A DNA stretch of 64,000 bases, taken from assembly GCA_028065135.1 (NCBI GenBank), contig JAPTWR010000104.1, positions 1-64,000 on the forward strand, written 5' to 3'. The translations under genes and the position numbers were made by a program. The notes under the pieces are model-generated. The model was not told the origin of the DNA and made no database searches. It worked only from the letters and a program-made list of their open reading frames with translations. Of this stretch, positions 42,651 through 51,800 are shown in pieces (the stretch's first letter is position 1; each line of letters opens with the position of its first letter). The stretch comes from Acidithiobacillus sp. (lineage in GTDB: Bacteria; Pseudomonadota; Gammaproteobacteria; Acidithiobacillales; Acidithiobacillaceae).

Positions 42651-43568
42651 ATGACCATAAAGGAATTTGTTAACCGGTTGTGGAACCTAGAATTTATGAC
42701 ATTCCTATTATTATTAGTGACAATTTTTGGCGTAATAGAATCTCTTAACAACACTAATGGCAAAAATAATTCTGGAAATATTGTTATTACAAGTTTTCTT
42801 GATACATCTTTTGTTCCATCCGCACAGTTAGAGCCTGGACTGTCTAAGTATTTAAATATAAAATATAAAGGGACAAAAATTGACCCTAAAAATATAGAAG
42901 TAATGAATTTCAATATACAAAATGCTTCAAATAAAATAATAACTCCAAAGGATTTTTATAAACCAATAACTATGTCGATCAATAATGGCATATTTTTGAG
43001 CGTAAACATAACACAGCCGCCCAATACACCTAATTTAAATATGTCAGATTCTGAGAAAACAGTTATTATAAAACCAACGCTCCTCAATCCCGGAGATTCC
43101 TTCGGTATAACTGTCCTTGTTCTTAGAAAAAATATTGCCCCACTTTTTGGTTTTCCAAAAGGCAATACGATAAAATGGACGGCTCTTATAAAGGGAATAA
43201 ATCTTGTATTTTCAAACCAATATCAGCAGGAAAACAACGGATTTTTGAGCAAAATTGGTTTAAATGTTTACATATTCCATACTGGATACTACGCTTTAGC
43301 CTTATTTTTCCTCGGTGCAGCGATGTCTATGCTGCAAATTTTAAGATTTTTTATATCTAAAGAGTCATACAAGAGCCACGTCTATAAATCTCTTGCCATA
43401 TCTGCAAGGGTTGCTATTTCATGGGCTGCTGCAGAAAGCATAGTTTCAATATTTGATATGCCAAATCTAGCCCCTATCGGATACATATCAATATTAATAT
43501 ACATTATTGTCATCCTTCTACCATCTGGCCCTAGATTGATTAGCATGATCAGAAAAGTTGATATTTGA
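42651..43568 (+). CDS. AT-rich hypothetical membrane protein (cargo of the insertion)
   Basis: 305 residues from ATG 42651 (an in-frame TTG at 42636 is possible). One N-terminal membrane segment (EFMTFLLLLVTIFGVIESL), a soluble domain of about 170 residues rich in Asn, Ile and Lys, then three C-terminal segments (TGYYALALFFLGAAMSMLQI, AISARVAISWAAAESIVSIF, PIGYISILIYIIVILLPSG). Codon choice (AAA, ATA, TTA) and GC content are far below the neighbours, indicating transfer from a low-GC source. Not recognised. Confidence 0.8.
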   Translation: MTIKEFVNRLWNLEFMTFLLLLVTIFGVIESLNNTNGKNNSGNIVITSFLDTSFVPSAQLEPGLSKYLNIKYKGTKIDPKNIEVMNFNIQNASNKIITPKDFYKPITMSINNGIFLSVNITQPPNTPNLNMSDSEKTVIIKPTLLNPGDSFGITVLVLRKNIAPLFGFPKGNTIKWTALIKGINLVFSNQYQQENNGFLSKIGLNVYIFHTGYYALALFFLGAAMSMLQILRFFISKESYKSHVYKSLAISARVAISWAAAESIVSIFDMPNLAPIGYISILIYIIVILLPSGPRLISMIRKVDI

Positions 43569-43599
43569 ATTTTAACCGGCCAAAGAAAGGGCAGTGAAA

Positions 43600-43977
43600 A
43601 TGCGTAACTTTTTGAAAACCTCTCTACTATTTATCGCCGTTGGAGCCACTTTCGGGTGTGCTACCAAGCCAGTGAAGCCTAATCCTGTTGTTTTGGGGAA
43701 GGCATATATCCTTGTGCATAAACCCGCATCTGTAGAGTGCAAGAGTGCCTCCATAGCTATGCAAAGATCCTCTGGAGGAAACTTTAGCAGCCAAGGACTT
43801 CCTGGTGGCGGGTGCCGGATTCTGCGGACACAAACAGGCATTGAACTCCCACCTTTATCTGGAATCACTGAAATCAAGATATATCCTCTTGTGCAAGATT
43901 CCTGCAAAGTGATTACGCTCCCGATCTCTGGGCCGTTATTCACGAAGACACTAGGAGGTACTTGGGTATCAAGGTAA
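43600..43977 (+). CDS. Small lipoprotein (cargo of the insertion)
   Basis: About 125 residues from ATG 43600 (AGAAAGGGC upstream; a GTG at 43594 is also in frame). The signal LLFIAVGATFGC has a lipobox Cys, followed by ATKPVKPNPVVLGKAYILVH. Later Cys residues (VECKSAS, GGGCRILRT, DSCKVIT) could pair. No family recognised. It lies 31 bp after the membrane protein gene and is probably co-transcribed with it. Confidence 0.75.
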   Translation: MRNFLKTSLLFIAVGATFGCATKPVKPNPVVLGKAYILVHKPASVECKSASIAMQRSSGGNFSSQGLPGGGCRILRTQTGIELPPLSGITEIKIYPLVQDSCKVITLPISGPLFTKTLGGTWVSR

Positions 43978-44311
43978 GTTAAATTAAACAAAGGCCACAA
44001 AAAAATGTCGTTTTCTGAACATGGAGTTTCTGAACACTTTTGTGGGGTAAAAACTGTTGGTAATCCCAGCCAACTTTCTATGTTCAGAAAACATCTTCAT
44101 GAGTGCCCTCTAACCGTGCCCTGAACGGCAGCTTCCGCTGCTTATGTGTCATTGGGTGTAGCGCAAACGCAAGTGATGTCAGTAGGGGCCAGGATGAAAC
44201 TTTATTGTCCACCATCACCGGGTCGGCAAAGGCGGTGGGGCTACTCAGGATAATACTTCGTGAAACGTGAAAATTGTTCAAAACGTAGAATCAATTGGAT
44301 ACGACTGATCC

Positions 44312-44338
44312 AGGATGATACTCTATTGACTGTTAACA
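44312..44338. repeat. Right terminal inverted repeat
   Basis: Reverse complement of the left end with three differences, all in the three bases after TGTTAAC. Confidence 0.85.
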
Positions 44339-44403
44339 CGAGAATTTCTCGGCGCACGCCATTTTTGGGGTCCGCTAAAGAACTTGCTGACGCAGCGCGG
44401 ACC

Positions 44404-46608
44404 TTATCCGCTGTCGCTCCATTCCAGGTTTTCTTCGGTTTCTTCCTCACCATGCCCACCGGCATCTCCCACGGGCATTTTTTCCGGCTGCATCGCGGCC
44501 TGGAATTGCCGGAGAATGGATTCGGTCAGTTCCAGTATGGTTTTCTGGTCCATGGCCGCAACCGCCGGACGGTCCCGTGGATCGGGCATGAGCACCTTGT
44601 CCGCAGGCACCGAGGGCGGCATTCCGGGATACGGTTCACGGGTCACGGAATCCAACGGCTCCGGCACCGTTTCCGCCACTTTCTGATCCCCGTAAATCTG
44701 CTCCAGGTGCAGGATCGCACCGTGGGAGATGCGCCACTCCGGCAGTTTCGGCCAGGGAAAATAGGCGGAAGCGATGCTTAGATATTTCCCCTCATACGCC
44801 AGATACATCTGGCCGGATTTCTGCGCCGGAATCTCCTCGGCCTGAACCCGTTCCACGCGCTCCACGATGTCGCTCTTGTCCGCGGAGCGTCCGGGCATCA
44901 TTCCGGGAGAAATCTTGTAATACTGGATGCGGCGCATCCAGGCCTTGCCGAGGCTTTTCACGGCAAATTGAATGGATTCGTCGTCCTGTAACTTCATGAA
45001 ACCCTTGAATCCCGTACAGGACGCGATGGCGGCGGCCCCCGCCTTGGATTTTTCCGTCAATCGCGGAAAATCCTGCGATCCCACCAGCACCGAAATGCCC
45101 AAGGATCGTCCCTGCGCCAGAATGTCCTCCTCGCCCTCGACCATGTACGAGGCTTTTTCGTCATAGTCCAGACAATAGGGATGGTCGGCATCCGTGATCC
45201 GGACATCCACCGATTCATCCACGCCCTTGCTGATCTGGTTTCCCAACAGGCGGGCCAGCATCATCTTGTTTCCGGCGACGATGATCTTGCCCAGAATCTC
45301 CAGATCGGACGGCGGTTTCTCCAGCGACGGCAGAATGGTCATGACGATGCGCCGATTGAGCGCCACGTCATCCCAATCCAGTTCGGAATATTTGGTCCCG
45401 AAGATGTGACCAAAACTATCCGACATGGAGTTCAGGGACCGGATCAACTGCATGGTGACAAAACCATGCTGTTTATTTTCCTCCTCGGAACCCGGCACCT
45501 GGGGCATTTGCTGCACGGCCTGCACATTGGCCGGATCATTGGCATAATCCGGAGGCATGTCCTTGTAACCGGGCAGGTTGCTCAGGTAGGTCCGGATCGG
45601 ATCGATGGCGCGATCGGGAATATCGGGAAAGGTGCGCTCCCGACCATCGATTTTCAGCTTTTTGTGACGCAGATCCTTGACGGCGGGAAGGTTGATATAT
45701 TCGCGCAGGGTCTGGGTGGAAAGCTGAAAATTGTGGTGATCGCGCATATACACCAGCGGCGTCAGAATCGCCTCGATGAAACTGACGGTACGGTCGTGCC
45801 AGATCTTGTTGTCACCCTTGGGCGCTTCCCCCAACAGGCTTTTGATCAAGCTGGATACGGTGTTGAGGCTACCCGTTGCCATCAGGTTGATGGTGATGCT
45901 CTGGCGCTCGATGGGTTTGTCCCACAGGGTGACATCCCCCGTGGTGTAGTTGACCAGCAGCAGATCGTCCTCGCGCCCGGCCAGCCACGCCATGGCACAG
46001 ATCATGTGCCATGTGGTGATGTCCCCCTTGCCGTCGACGAGGGTAAAACCCGATCCCATGACCAGAAAGGACCAGAGAAAACCCAGCATGGTCTGCGTTT
46101 TCCCGGCGCCAGTCGTGCCCAGCAGAAACAGATGGGCGCGCAGCATGGCGTTGGTCAGGAAGACCGGCTGCCCCCAGAACTTGCCGGTACGGACGGTCCC
46201 CATCCAGGCGATGCCGCCGGCCTTTTCATAACCGCCGCCCATGCCCGGATTGCGGTTGTTGTAATCGATCCCGCCTTCCACAATGGGCTTGGCGACCGGA
46301 TAAATCACCTTGCTGGAATAAGACGGCAGGATCAGCAGGGCCATCGGCAACGCCAGCAGATCGGCGTAACCCGCCAGATTTCCGAAAAAGGCGGGCAGCA
46401 CATTGGGCAGAATCAGGGTGAACAGGATCGAAGGGAAAGCGAACACCCAGAAAACCAGCGGCCCTCCCCGAAACAGGACGGCGAACCGGCGCTCGAAATG
46501 AAACAGGTCATCATCCCGAAACACCTGTCCATGCAGCAGCTCATTGCTATTGGTGGACAAAATCCTGCCACTCCTTCGATTTTTTCCACTGGATTTCTTC
46601 CAGCGCAT
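44404..46608 (-). CDS. DotL/IcmO/TrbC-type coupling ATPase
   Basis: 734 codons from ATG 46608; a TTG at 46560 is an alternative start because the first 48 bp overlap dotM deeply. Two N-terminal membrane segments (PLVFWVFAFPSILFTLILPN and YADLLALPMALLILP), Walker A GTTGAGKT (164-171), FTLVDGKGDITTWH, and Walker B-like HPYCLDYDEKASYMVEG followed by GISVLVGSQDFPRL. DotL/TrbC brings DNA or protein substrates to the type IVB channel. The C-terminal tail (EEETEENLEW) is acidic. It forms a coupling complex with DotM, encoded just upstream. Confidence 0.93.
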   Translation of the reverse strand: MRWKKSSGKNRRSGRILSTNSNELLHGQVFRDDDLFHFERRFAVLFRGGPLVFWVFAFPSILFTLILPNVLPAFFGNLAGYADLLALPMALLILPSYSSKVIYPVAKPIVEGGIDYNNRNPGMGGGYEKAGGIAWMGTVRTGKFWGQPVFLTNAMLRAHLFLLGTTGAGKTQTMLGFLWSFLVMGSGFTLVDGKGDITTWHMICAMAWLAGREDDLLLVNYTTGDVTLWDKPIERQSITINLMATGSLNTVSSLIKSLLGEAPKGDNKIWHDRTVSFIEAILTPLVYMRDHHNFQLSTQTLREYINLPAVKDLRHKKLKIDGRERTFPDIPDRAIDPIRTYLSNLPGYKDMPPDYANDPANVQAVQQMPQVPGSEEENKQHGFVTMQLIRSLNSMSDSFGHIFGTKYSELDWDDVALNRRIVMTILPSLEKPPSDLEILGKIIVAGNKMMLARLLGNQISKGVDESVDVRITDADHPYCLDYDEKASYMVEGEEDILAQGRSLGISVLVGSQDFPRLTEKSKAGAAAIASCTGFKGFMKLQDDESIQFAVKSLGKAWMRRIQYYKISPGMMPGRSADKSDIVERVERVQAEEIPAQKSGQMYLAYEGKYLSIASAYFPWPKLPEWRISHGAILHLEQIYGDQKVAETVPEPLDSVTREPYPGMPPSVPADKVLMPDPRDRPAVAAMDQKTILELTESILRQFQAAMQPEKMPVGDAGGHGEEETEENLEWSDSG

Positions 46609-47719
46609 CCCACAATCCGCTCTTGACGAATTGCGTCTGAATCACCGCCACCGGTCCCTCCTGGCGCAGCTCGCAATGCCATTGCACCAGACCCGGCAAG
46701 CCCTCCGGGTGCGGCCTGGGCATTCCCAAACCATGCAGCGCGTACCACAAGGCCCGGTCCTGATACTTCAGCCAGACAAACCAGTTGGGCGGCACGATTT
46801 CCTTTTTCCGGGCATCCCGCAGCGCCGATAACAGGATGCAGACCTCATAGGCGTGTTTTTTGCGGTACGCCTGAAAACGGGCCGTATCCTTCGCATCCAG
46901 TTGGATGTGTTTCTGAATGACCGGATCGCCTCCCGCCGCGTAGCTTTTCAGGGCATTGGCGGTTGCTGGGTTGATCAGCGCGTGAAACAGGGCGTTACGG
47001 GACGGACTCGAAAAGCCGGAGCGTCCCGCCAGCGGTCCCACCTGTTTTTGGGCCCACTGTTCCACCGGGCCGTCCTGTATGCTCCATTCGCCATCCTCTC
47101 CCTTCGCAAAGGCTCCGGCCTGAATCAGGATGGTGAGCGGGTGCAGCGGCCAGTCACTGTCTTTCCTGCGCTGCACGATTCCCGCCAGGAGCGCCGAAAG
47201 GGATTTTTTCTTCGGGTCCCTGAATTTGTTCTTGAGCGCTCCGGCGCGATGACGAATCACCGGTAGCATCCACGGAAACTGTTTGCGCATGTACAGCGCC
47301 AGATCCCAGGGCTTCGCAAAGGTTTTCTTCAGGTTTTTACCGCGATTCCATAAAGGTATCGCAAGGGCTGCGGGCAACAGGGACCAGAAAACCGGCCACG
47401 CCTGAAACGATCCGATGGACAGATGATGATCCAGCGTCTGATTGACCGCAGCGGCGTTGTTCCAGGATATTTTGGGAATGCGGTGATGCCACAGGAACGA
47501 CCACAGCACATGGCCGCTATCTCCCTGTTGGAAATAAGCCGGTTCGATTTTTCCCAACATCCAGAGATCCAGCAGCCGCATCACTTTCCAGTACGCGAGA
47601 ATGATATCCTTGCCATAGAAAAACAGCGCGGCCAGTCCCCCCACGATCAGCGCGATGGTCAGGAAAAAGTCATCGCTGCCGCCACTATGGTTATCCTGTG
47701 CCCCACTATTTGCGGACAT
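46547..47719 (-). CDS. DotM/IcmP/TrbA-type coupling complex protein
   Basis: 390 residues from ATG 47719. N-terminal membrane segments (FFLTIALIVGGLAALFFYG and FWSLLPAALAIPLW), then the cytoplasmic DotM domain with KPWDLALYMRKQFPWMLPVI, RNALFHALINPATANALKSY and AYEVCILLSALRDARKKEIVPP. DotM partners DotL in the type IVB coupling complex. It overlaps the transglycosylase stop by 14 bp and dotL by 62 bp. Confidence 0.9.
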   Translation of the reverse strand: MSANSGAQDNHSGGSDDFFLTIALIVGGLAALFFYGKDIILAYWKVMRLLDLWMLGKIEPAYFQQGDSGHVLWSFLWHHRIPKISWNNAAAVNQTLDHHLSIGSFQAWPVFWSLLPAALAIPLWNRGKNLKKTFAKPWDLALYMRKQFPWMLPVIRHRAGALKNKFRDPKKKSLSALLAGIVQRRKDSDWPLHPLTILIQAGAFAKGEDGEWSIQDGPVEQWAQKQVGPLAGRSGFSSPSRNALFHALINPATANALKSYAAGGDPVIQKHIQLDAKDTARFQAYRKKHAYEVCILLSALRDARKKEIVPPNWFVWLKYQDRALWYALHGLGMPRPHPEGLPGLVQWHCELRQEGPVAVIQTQFVKSGLWDALEEIQWKKSKEWQDFVHQ

Positions 47720-48104
47720 GCTGCGCTCCGTAATGAATCTGCCACGCTGCGCGATAGACTTTTTGCGCGAAAGGCAGTCCGTACACCGGATTCCGCGACT
47801 GATACCATGCAACACCCAGCCAGAAATGATGAGACGCATCCATCTCCCGGCGCAAAATCCATGCGCCCGTGAACACCGAGGCGCAGTTGTGCCATTGCAC
47901 CGTGTGCATGTGCCAGCCGTAGCGATGCAGGCGATTCCGCCACACGCTGTTGATCTGCATCAGGCCGTGATCCGCCGTGCCGTTCGCATCCGCGATCCGC
48001 GCGCCCTTCCAGCCGCCTTCGACCTTGGCAATGGCCTGCAGAATGAGGACTGGTTCGTGAAACCAGATCGCCGCGGCGGTTTCACACAGGGAGACGGGAA
48101 TCAT
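47706..48104 (-). CDS. Lytic transglycosylase (VirB1-like)
   Basis: 132 residues. Catalytic-Glu region LILQAIAKVEGGWKG, then NGTADHGLMQINSVWRNRL and FTGAWILRREMDAS, typical of SLT-fold peptidoglycan lytic enzymes that open the wall for a secretion channel. No strong signal peptide is visible (MIPVSLCETAAAIWFHEP). It overlaps genes on both sides by 4 and 14 bp. Confidence 0.85.
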   Translation of the reverse strand: MIPVSLCETAAAIWFHEPVLILQAIAKVEGGWKGARIADANGTADHGLMQINSVWRNRLHRYGWHMHTVQWHNCASVFTGAWILRREMDASHHFWLGVAWYQSRNPVYGLPFAQKVYRAAWQIHYGAQHVRK

Positions 48105-48451
48105 GAGAGCACCTGTTCCAGCAATTGCCGCATGCGTCGCGCATAGTACCAGTGCGCGGCCACGAAAATTCCAGCGCCCAGGGTGCCGACGATCGCCAGC
48201 ATATTAAAAAAAACCAGCGCATCCACGACCAGAAAACCGAAAACGACCAGACCGATCATCGCATTCTGGCGTTCCGTGCGTTTCCAGTAACGCACACGCT
48301 TTTCCCGGTCCTCCGGCGACAAATTGCGGATGGGAACCCGATTCTCCTCGATCCGGGTTTCCCGGATTTTCCGTATCCATGCCGAGGTCAGGGAGAAACT
48401 GGTGAACGGATTCTTAGGCAGAAAAAAGCGCGCGTGATTGCGTAAGGACAT
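48101..48451 (-). CDS. Small membrane protein of the transfer operon
   Basis: 116 residues from ATG 48451 (GGAGGAGACC upstream). A basic N-terminus (SPEDREKRVRYWKRTERQN) precedes two adjacent hydrophobic segments (AMIGLVVFGFLVVDALVFF and IVGTLGAGIFVAAHWYYA). Not recognised; its place between the giant frame and the coupling genes suggests a component of the apparatus. Confidence 0.7.
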   Translation of the reverse strand: MSLRNHARFFLPKNPFTSFSLTSAWIRKIRETRIEENRVPIRNLSPEDREKRVRYWKRTERQNAMIGLVVFGFLVVDALVFFNMLAIVGTLGAGIFVAAHWYYARRMRQLLEQVLS

Positions 48452-48869
48452 TCCAGGTCTCCTCCTTGGCTGCAAAACGTTCCTGGCTTCCCGGTGCGGA
48501 CACTTTCCACAATTCCACGGGCAACGTGAGATAAAATCCCAATTCCAGCGGTGGAACCAGCCAGAAAATCGGGATGTCGAGGCGGGCATCCAGAACATGG
48601 TCCTTTTCCCAGGTCAGCCATTGATTCATGCGGATGCGTCCCGGATTGATACGGCGCATCAGTCGCAGGGCCATATCCAGCGCCGTGAGCGCGATCAGGG
48701 ATTCCGGGCGCACATATTCCTCGAAAGGCACATCCCGTCCCTCTTCGGTAAACCGGAATTGGACCAGATGCGGAAACCGGGATACCAGCCGATAAAAGGC
48801 GGCGGCAAAGGCGTCATCGAGCAATTCCCTGGATGGGCCGACAACCTCGCTGTAATATAAAATGCTCAT
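48414..48869 (-). CDS. Hypothetical protein of the transfer operon
   Basis: 151 residues from ATG 48869, which overlaps the stop of the giant frame (ATGA). MSILYYSEVVGPSRELLDDA, then FRFTEEGRDVPFEEYVRPES, ALDMALRLMRRINPGRIRMN and IPIFWLVPPLELGFYLTLP. It overlaps the next gene by 38 bp. No family recognised; the strict overlaps on both sides argue it is real. Confidence 0.7.
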   Translation of the reverse strand: MSILYYSEVVGPSRELLDDAFAAAFYRLVSRFPHLVQFRFTEEGRDVPFEEYVRPESLIALTALDMALRLMRRINPGRIRMNQWLTWEKDHVLDARLDIPIFWLVPPLELGFYLTLPVELWKVSAPGSQERFAAKEETWNVLTQSRALFSA

Positions 48870-51800
48870 AGCGTGAATCCATCGACGGTCTGCGCTCCTG
48901 CGGAGGGCTGTATCCCGGCAGGGGGCTGCGCCCCTGCAAGGGGTTGCACCCCCGCAGGGGGAGCATCCGTTGCGGACGGTTGCGGGTTTTCCGCTGGCGA
49001 TTTCGACTGGAAGGTTTGCATGGCCTGCTGGTATGCGGGGTGTTTTTCGCTGGGGGTCACCATGGGACGCGCGGGCTGGTATTCCGGACGAGGTACTCCA
49101 TACGCCTGCAACACGGCGTTCAGGCGTTCCGTATCCAACTGGTGACCCGTGATGAACCGTTCGGGTGCGATGCCGGCCTGGGACAGCGCGCGCAGCATGC
49201 CGTCCATATCGTATTCGGGCTTCTCCACCTGGGAACGGGGGATGCCCAGAACGGACAGGGCGTTCATGGCCTTGTCCTCCTGGATTCGGGAAGACCACTC
49301 GGTGCGGATGGACCCCATGCTGAATTCCGATGGAATCTTCGGCCAGCTTTCCGGGTCACCGCCCATCCGGGATTGCAGATCCTGTTCCTTTTCCCGGATC
49401 TGCGATTCCAGCGTCTGTTTCATGGCTTCCAGCCGAGCGATTTCCTGTACGTCCCGCGTGATTTCCGGGGTGAGCGCGACCTTGGTCGCGATGCGCGGCG
49501 CTTTTTGGGGTATCTGTCCGTTGGCCACCATCCCGGCCACCATTTCGGCCTGTTTCCGCATGGCGTCCGCCTGTCCGGGGATTTCCGTCACATCGCGGAT
49601 CAGTACGTTTTGCCGGGCCGCGTCAAAATAGGCGATGTGCATATAGATCGGCAACCGTTCATTCTGGAAGTGGTGTTGCAGGATGCTGCTCACCCAGGAT
49701 TTGCAGGCATGAATCTGCATCTGGGTGTCCGCGCTGTCCATGTGGGGAACATGGCGCGGTGTTTTCATCAGAATGACCCGCGCGCTACGATCCGGACCAA
49801 AAAGTACCAGAGGCGGGTGCAAATCCACCAACGGATGATGGGGAAATTCATACCGTTGCGTCGCCATGATGTCCATCACGCCATGAAAAGGCTCCATGAA
49901 CATCGTCTGCAGGACCATTTGCGACAGGGTGTTTTCCAGCACGTAGCCGCGTATCGTATCGATGGTGGGTTCCACCGGCAGATGACGCAGCAGCATGCGC
50001 ATGGCCCCGTTTGTCGGGTCGGTCGCGATCTCCTGCAGGTTAGTCCGGTTGACTGTCATGGCCTGACGGATCATGTCCGACAGCAGGTTCTTTTGCTGCC
50101 ATTGTTCCGCCAGAACCGGATCGCGCTGCAAATACGGCCGCATCATTTCCAGCGTCTTGTCGCGCACCACGATGGCCTGACCGATCCATCGCCGCTGGTG
50201 CTCTTCCGGAATGTGTTGCGGATTCGGGAGAAATCGATGAATCTGTTCCATGGCCTGCTGTTCTTCCATGTTCATGGGATGAGTAACCTCCTGTTGCCAA
50301 ATGGATTGAGGAATCTGCTCTCCTGCGGACGGCAGCCCTGCGGGCGGCGTTTTTCCTGCAAGGTGTTGGTCCCCTGCATGGGGTTCTACAGAACCTGCAT
50401 GAATCGGTGACTGTGGAACTTGTGAAACAGGTGAAACAGCGGGTGTTTCCGGTTCCGGTCTTGCAGAAGTCGGATCTGCCGGTGTCGGCCACGCGGGCGG
50501 TGGATTGCCCGCATCCATGCCGGGGGTTGCAGCGACGGAGAGGACCGTCGGCGGCGGGCTGACCGGCCACAGATTGCCGGTAGGGAGGTTACCGACAGGC
50601 CGTGATGCCCAGACATCCACCAGTTCGGCGTTCCATTTCTGCGCCCGTTCCTGCGCGGCCTTTGCCGCCTGCTCATAGGTCACCCCTGCTTTCAGCACAT
50701 GGGGCATCTCCCAACCATCCTGCAACGTGGCCACCAGTTGCCAGCGCGCCGGAACGGTTCCGCTTTCCGGCTTCCAGGACTGCTGTTCCACATCCAGAGG
50801 CAATAACGTGATCTTGACGATCCGGTCCTCCGGTCCCATCTCTTTCGGGCCTGCGGCCTGCGAAGGGCCTGCGCCCTGCTGTCCTGCGCCCTGCAAGGGG
50901 GCTGCGGCCGGCTGGCCCGCTTCAGGCTTGGCTGCCGCCTGCAAGGGGTTAGCACCCTGCAAGGCTGCCCCCCGCAGGGGAGATTCCTGAGCTGACGGTG
51001 GGCTTTCCAGTCGCTCCAGGAAAGCATTCCGGTCCAGTACGACGGTATCCAGACCGGGCCAATACAGTCCGGATTCGGCCATGTGCATCAGCAGGAAAGA
51101 CAGCCCGGTAATGGCATCCTGCTCGCGTCCATGCAGGTGCAGGTCCACGCTGGTGACCCGCGGATCGCCGCTCAGGCTGTTTACCAGAAAATCCACGGCC
51201 ATCTTCCAGTAATCCAGGTCCCACTCGGCAGACAGGCTGACCATCATTTCCCGCAAGACCTCTTGCGGAACCGATTGCGCCCAGAATCGCCCCGCTTCCG
51301 GCAGGCGTTCCGGGTGCTCCGCCAGTCTTTGCAGATAGCCCGCCAGTTCCGGGCGAATCTCCGGTGTTTCCGATAACGATTTCCAGTCCATAATGTCCTC
51401 CTGCTCCCTTGGTGCCGCAACGCGGTTTCCGGCAGCGTCCTCGATGCTCTGCACCGGGAGTGGAGATTCCGGGACCAACTCCGGGCCCTGAGCCGCCGTT
51501 TCCGATGGACTCCCGGTCGTTTCCGGCAAGGACGCCATCGTTTCCGCCGGAGCATTCCTCGTCTCAGGCGGGGATGTGATGATTTCAGATTGGTCATCGC
51601 CCGCGTCCGTAAACGCCTGCAGATCCGGATTCCAGCGTTCCAGTTCCCGCCATGCCGGGGAAAGTACCGCAGAGGGATGCGGGCTGATCCAGAAAGCGGG
51701 AGACAGGTAACGGTCGATCAGCATGTCCCGATCCACCGGATTCCGCGCGTCCAGCACATAGGGCATTCCCGGCTTGTTCATCGCCATCCACGGATCGAAC

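Larger units (their letters stand above)
42163..44338. mobile_element. Transposase-less insertion with 27-bp terminal inverted repeats and a CGAGA target duplication
   Basis: Left end 42163-42189 and right end 44312-44338 are inverted repeats identical at 24 of 27 positions; both start TGTTAAC and end CAATAGAGTATCATCCT. CGAGA flanks both sides (42158-42162 and 44339-44343). At the left end the 17-bp core is repeated 20 bp further in (42193-42209); related copies lie near the right end (44191-44209, partly 44247-44262). TGT termini with repeated internal end motifs resemble the IS21 family. No transposase is inside; instead there are two AT-rich genes and a 13-bp inverted repeat (44010-44022 / 44080-44092). 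It lies about 60 bp beyond the dotL stop. Confidence 0.85.

Noticed and set aside
43572..44000. Minus-strand frame opposite the small lipoprotein gene
   Set aside because: The plus strand has a lipoprotein signal and ribosome site; the minus frame has neither.
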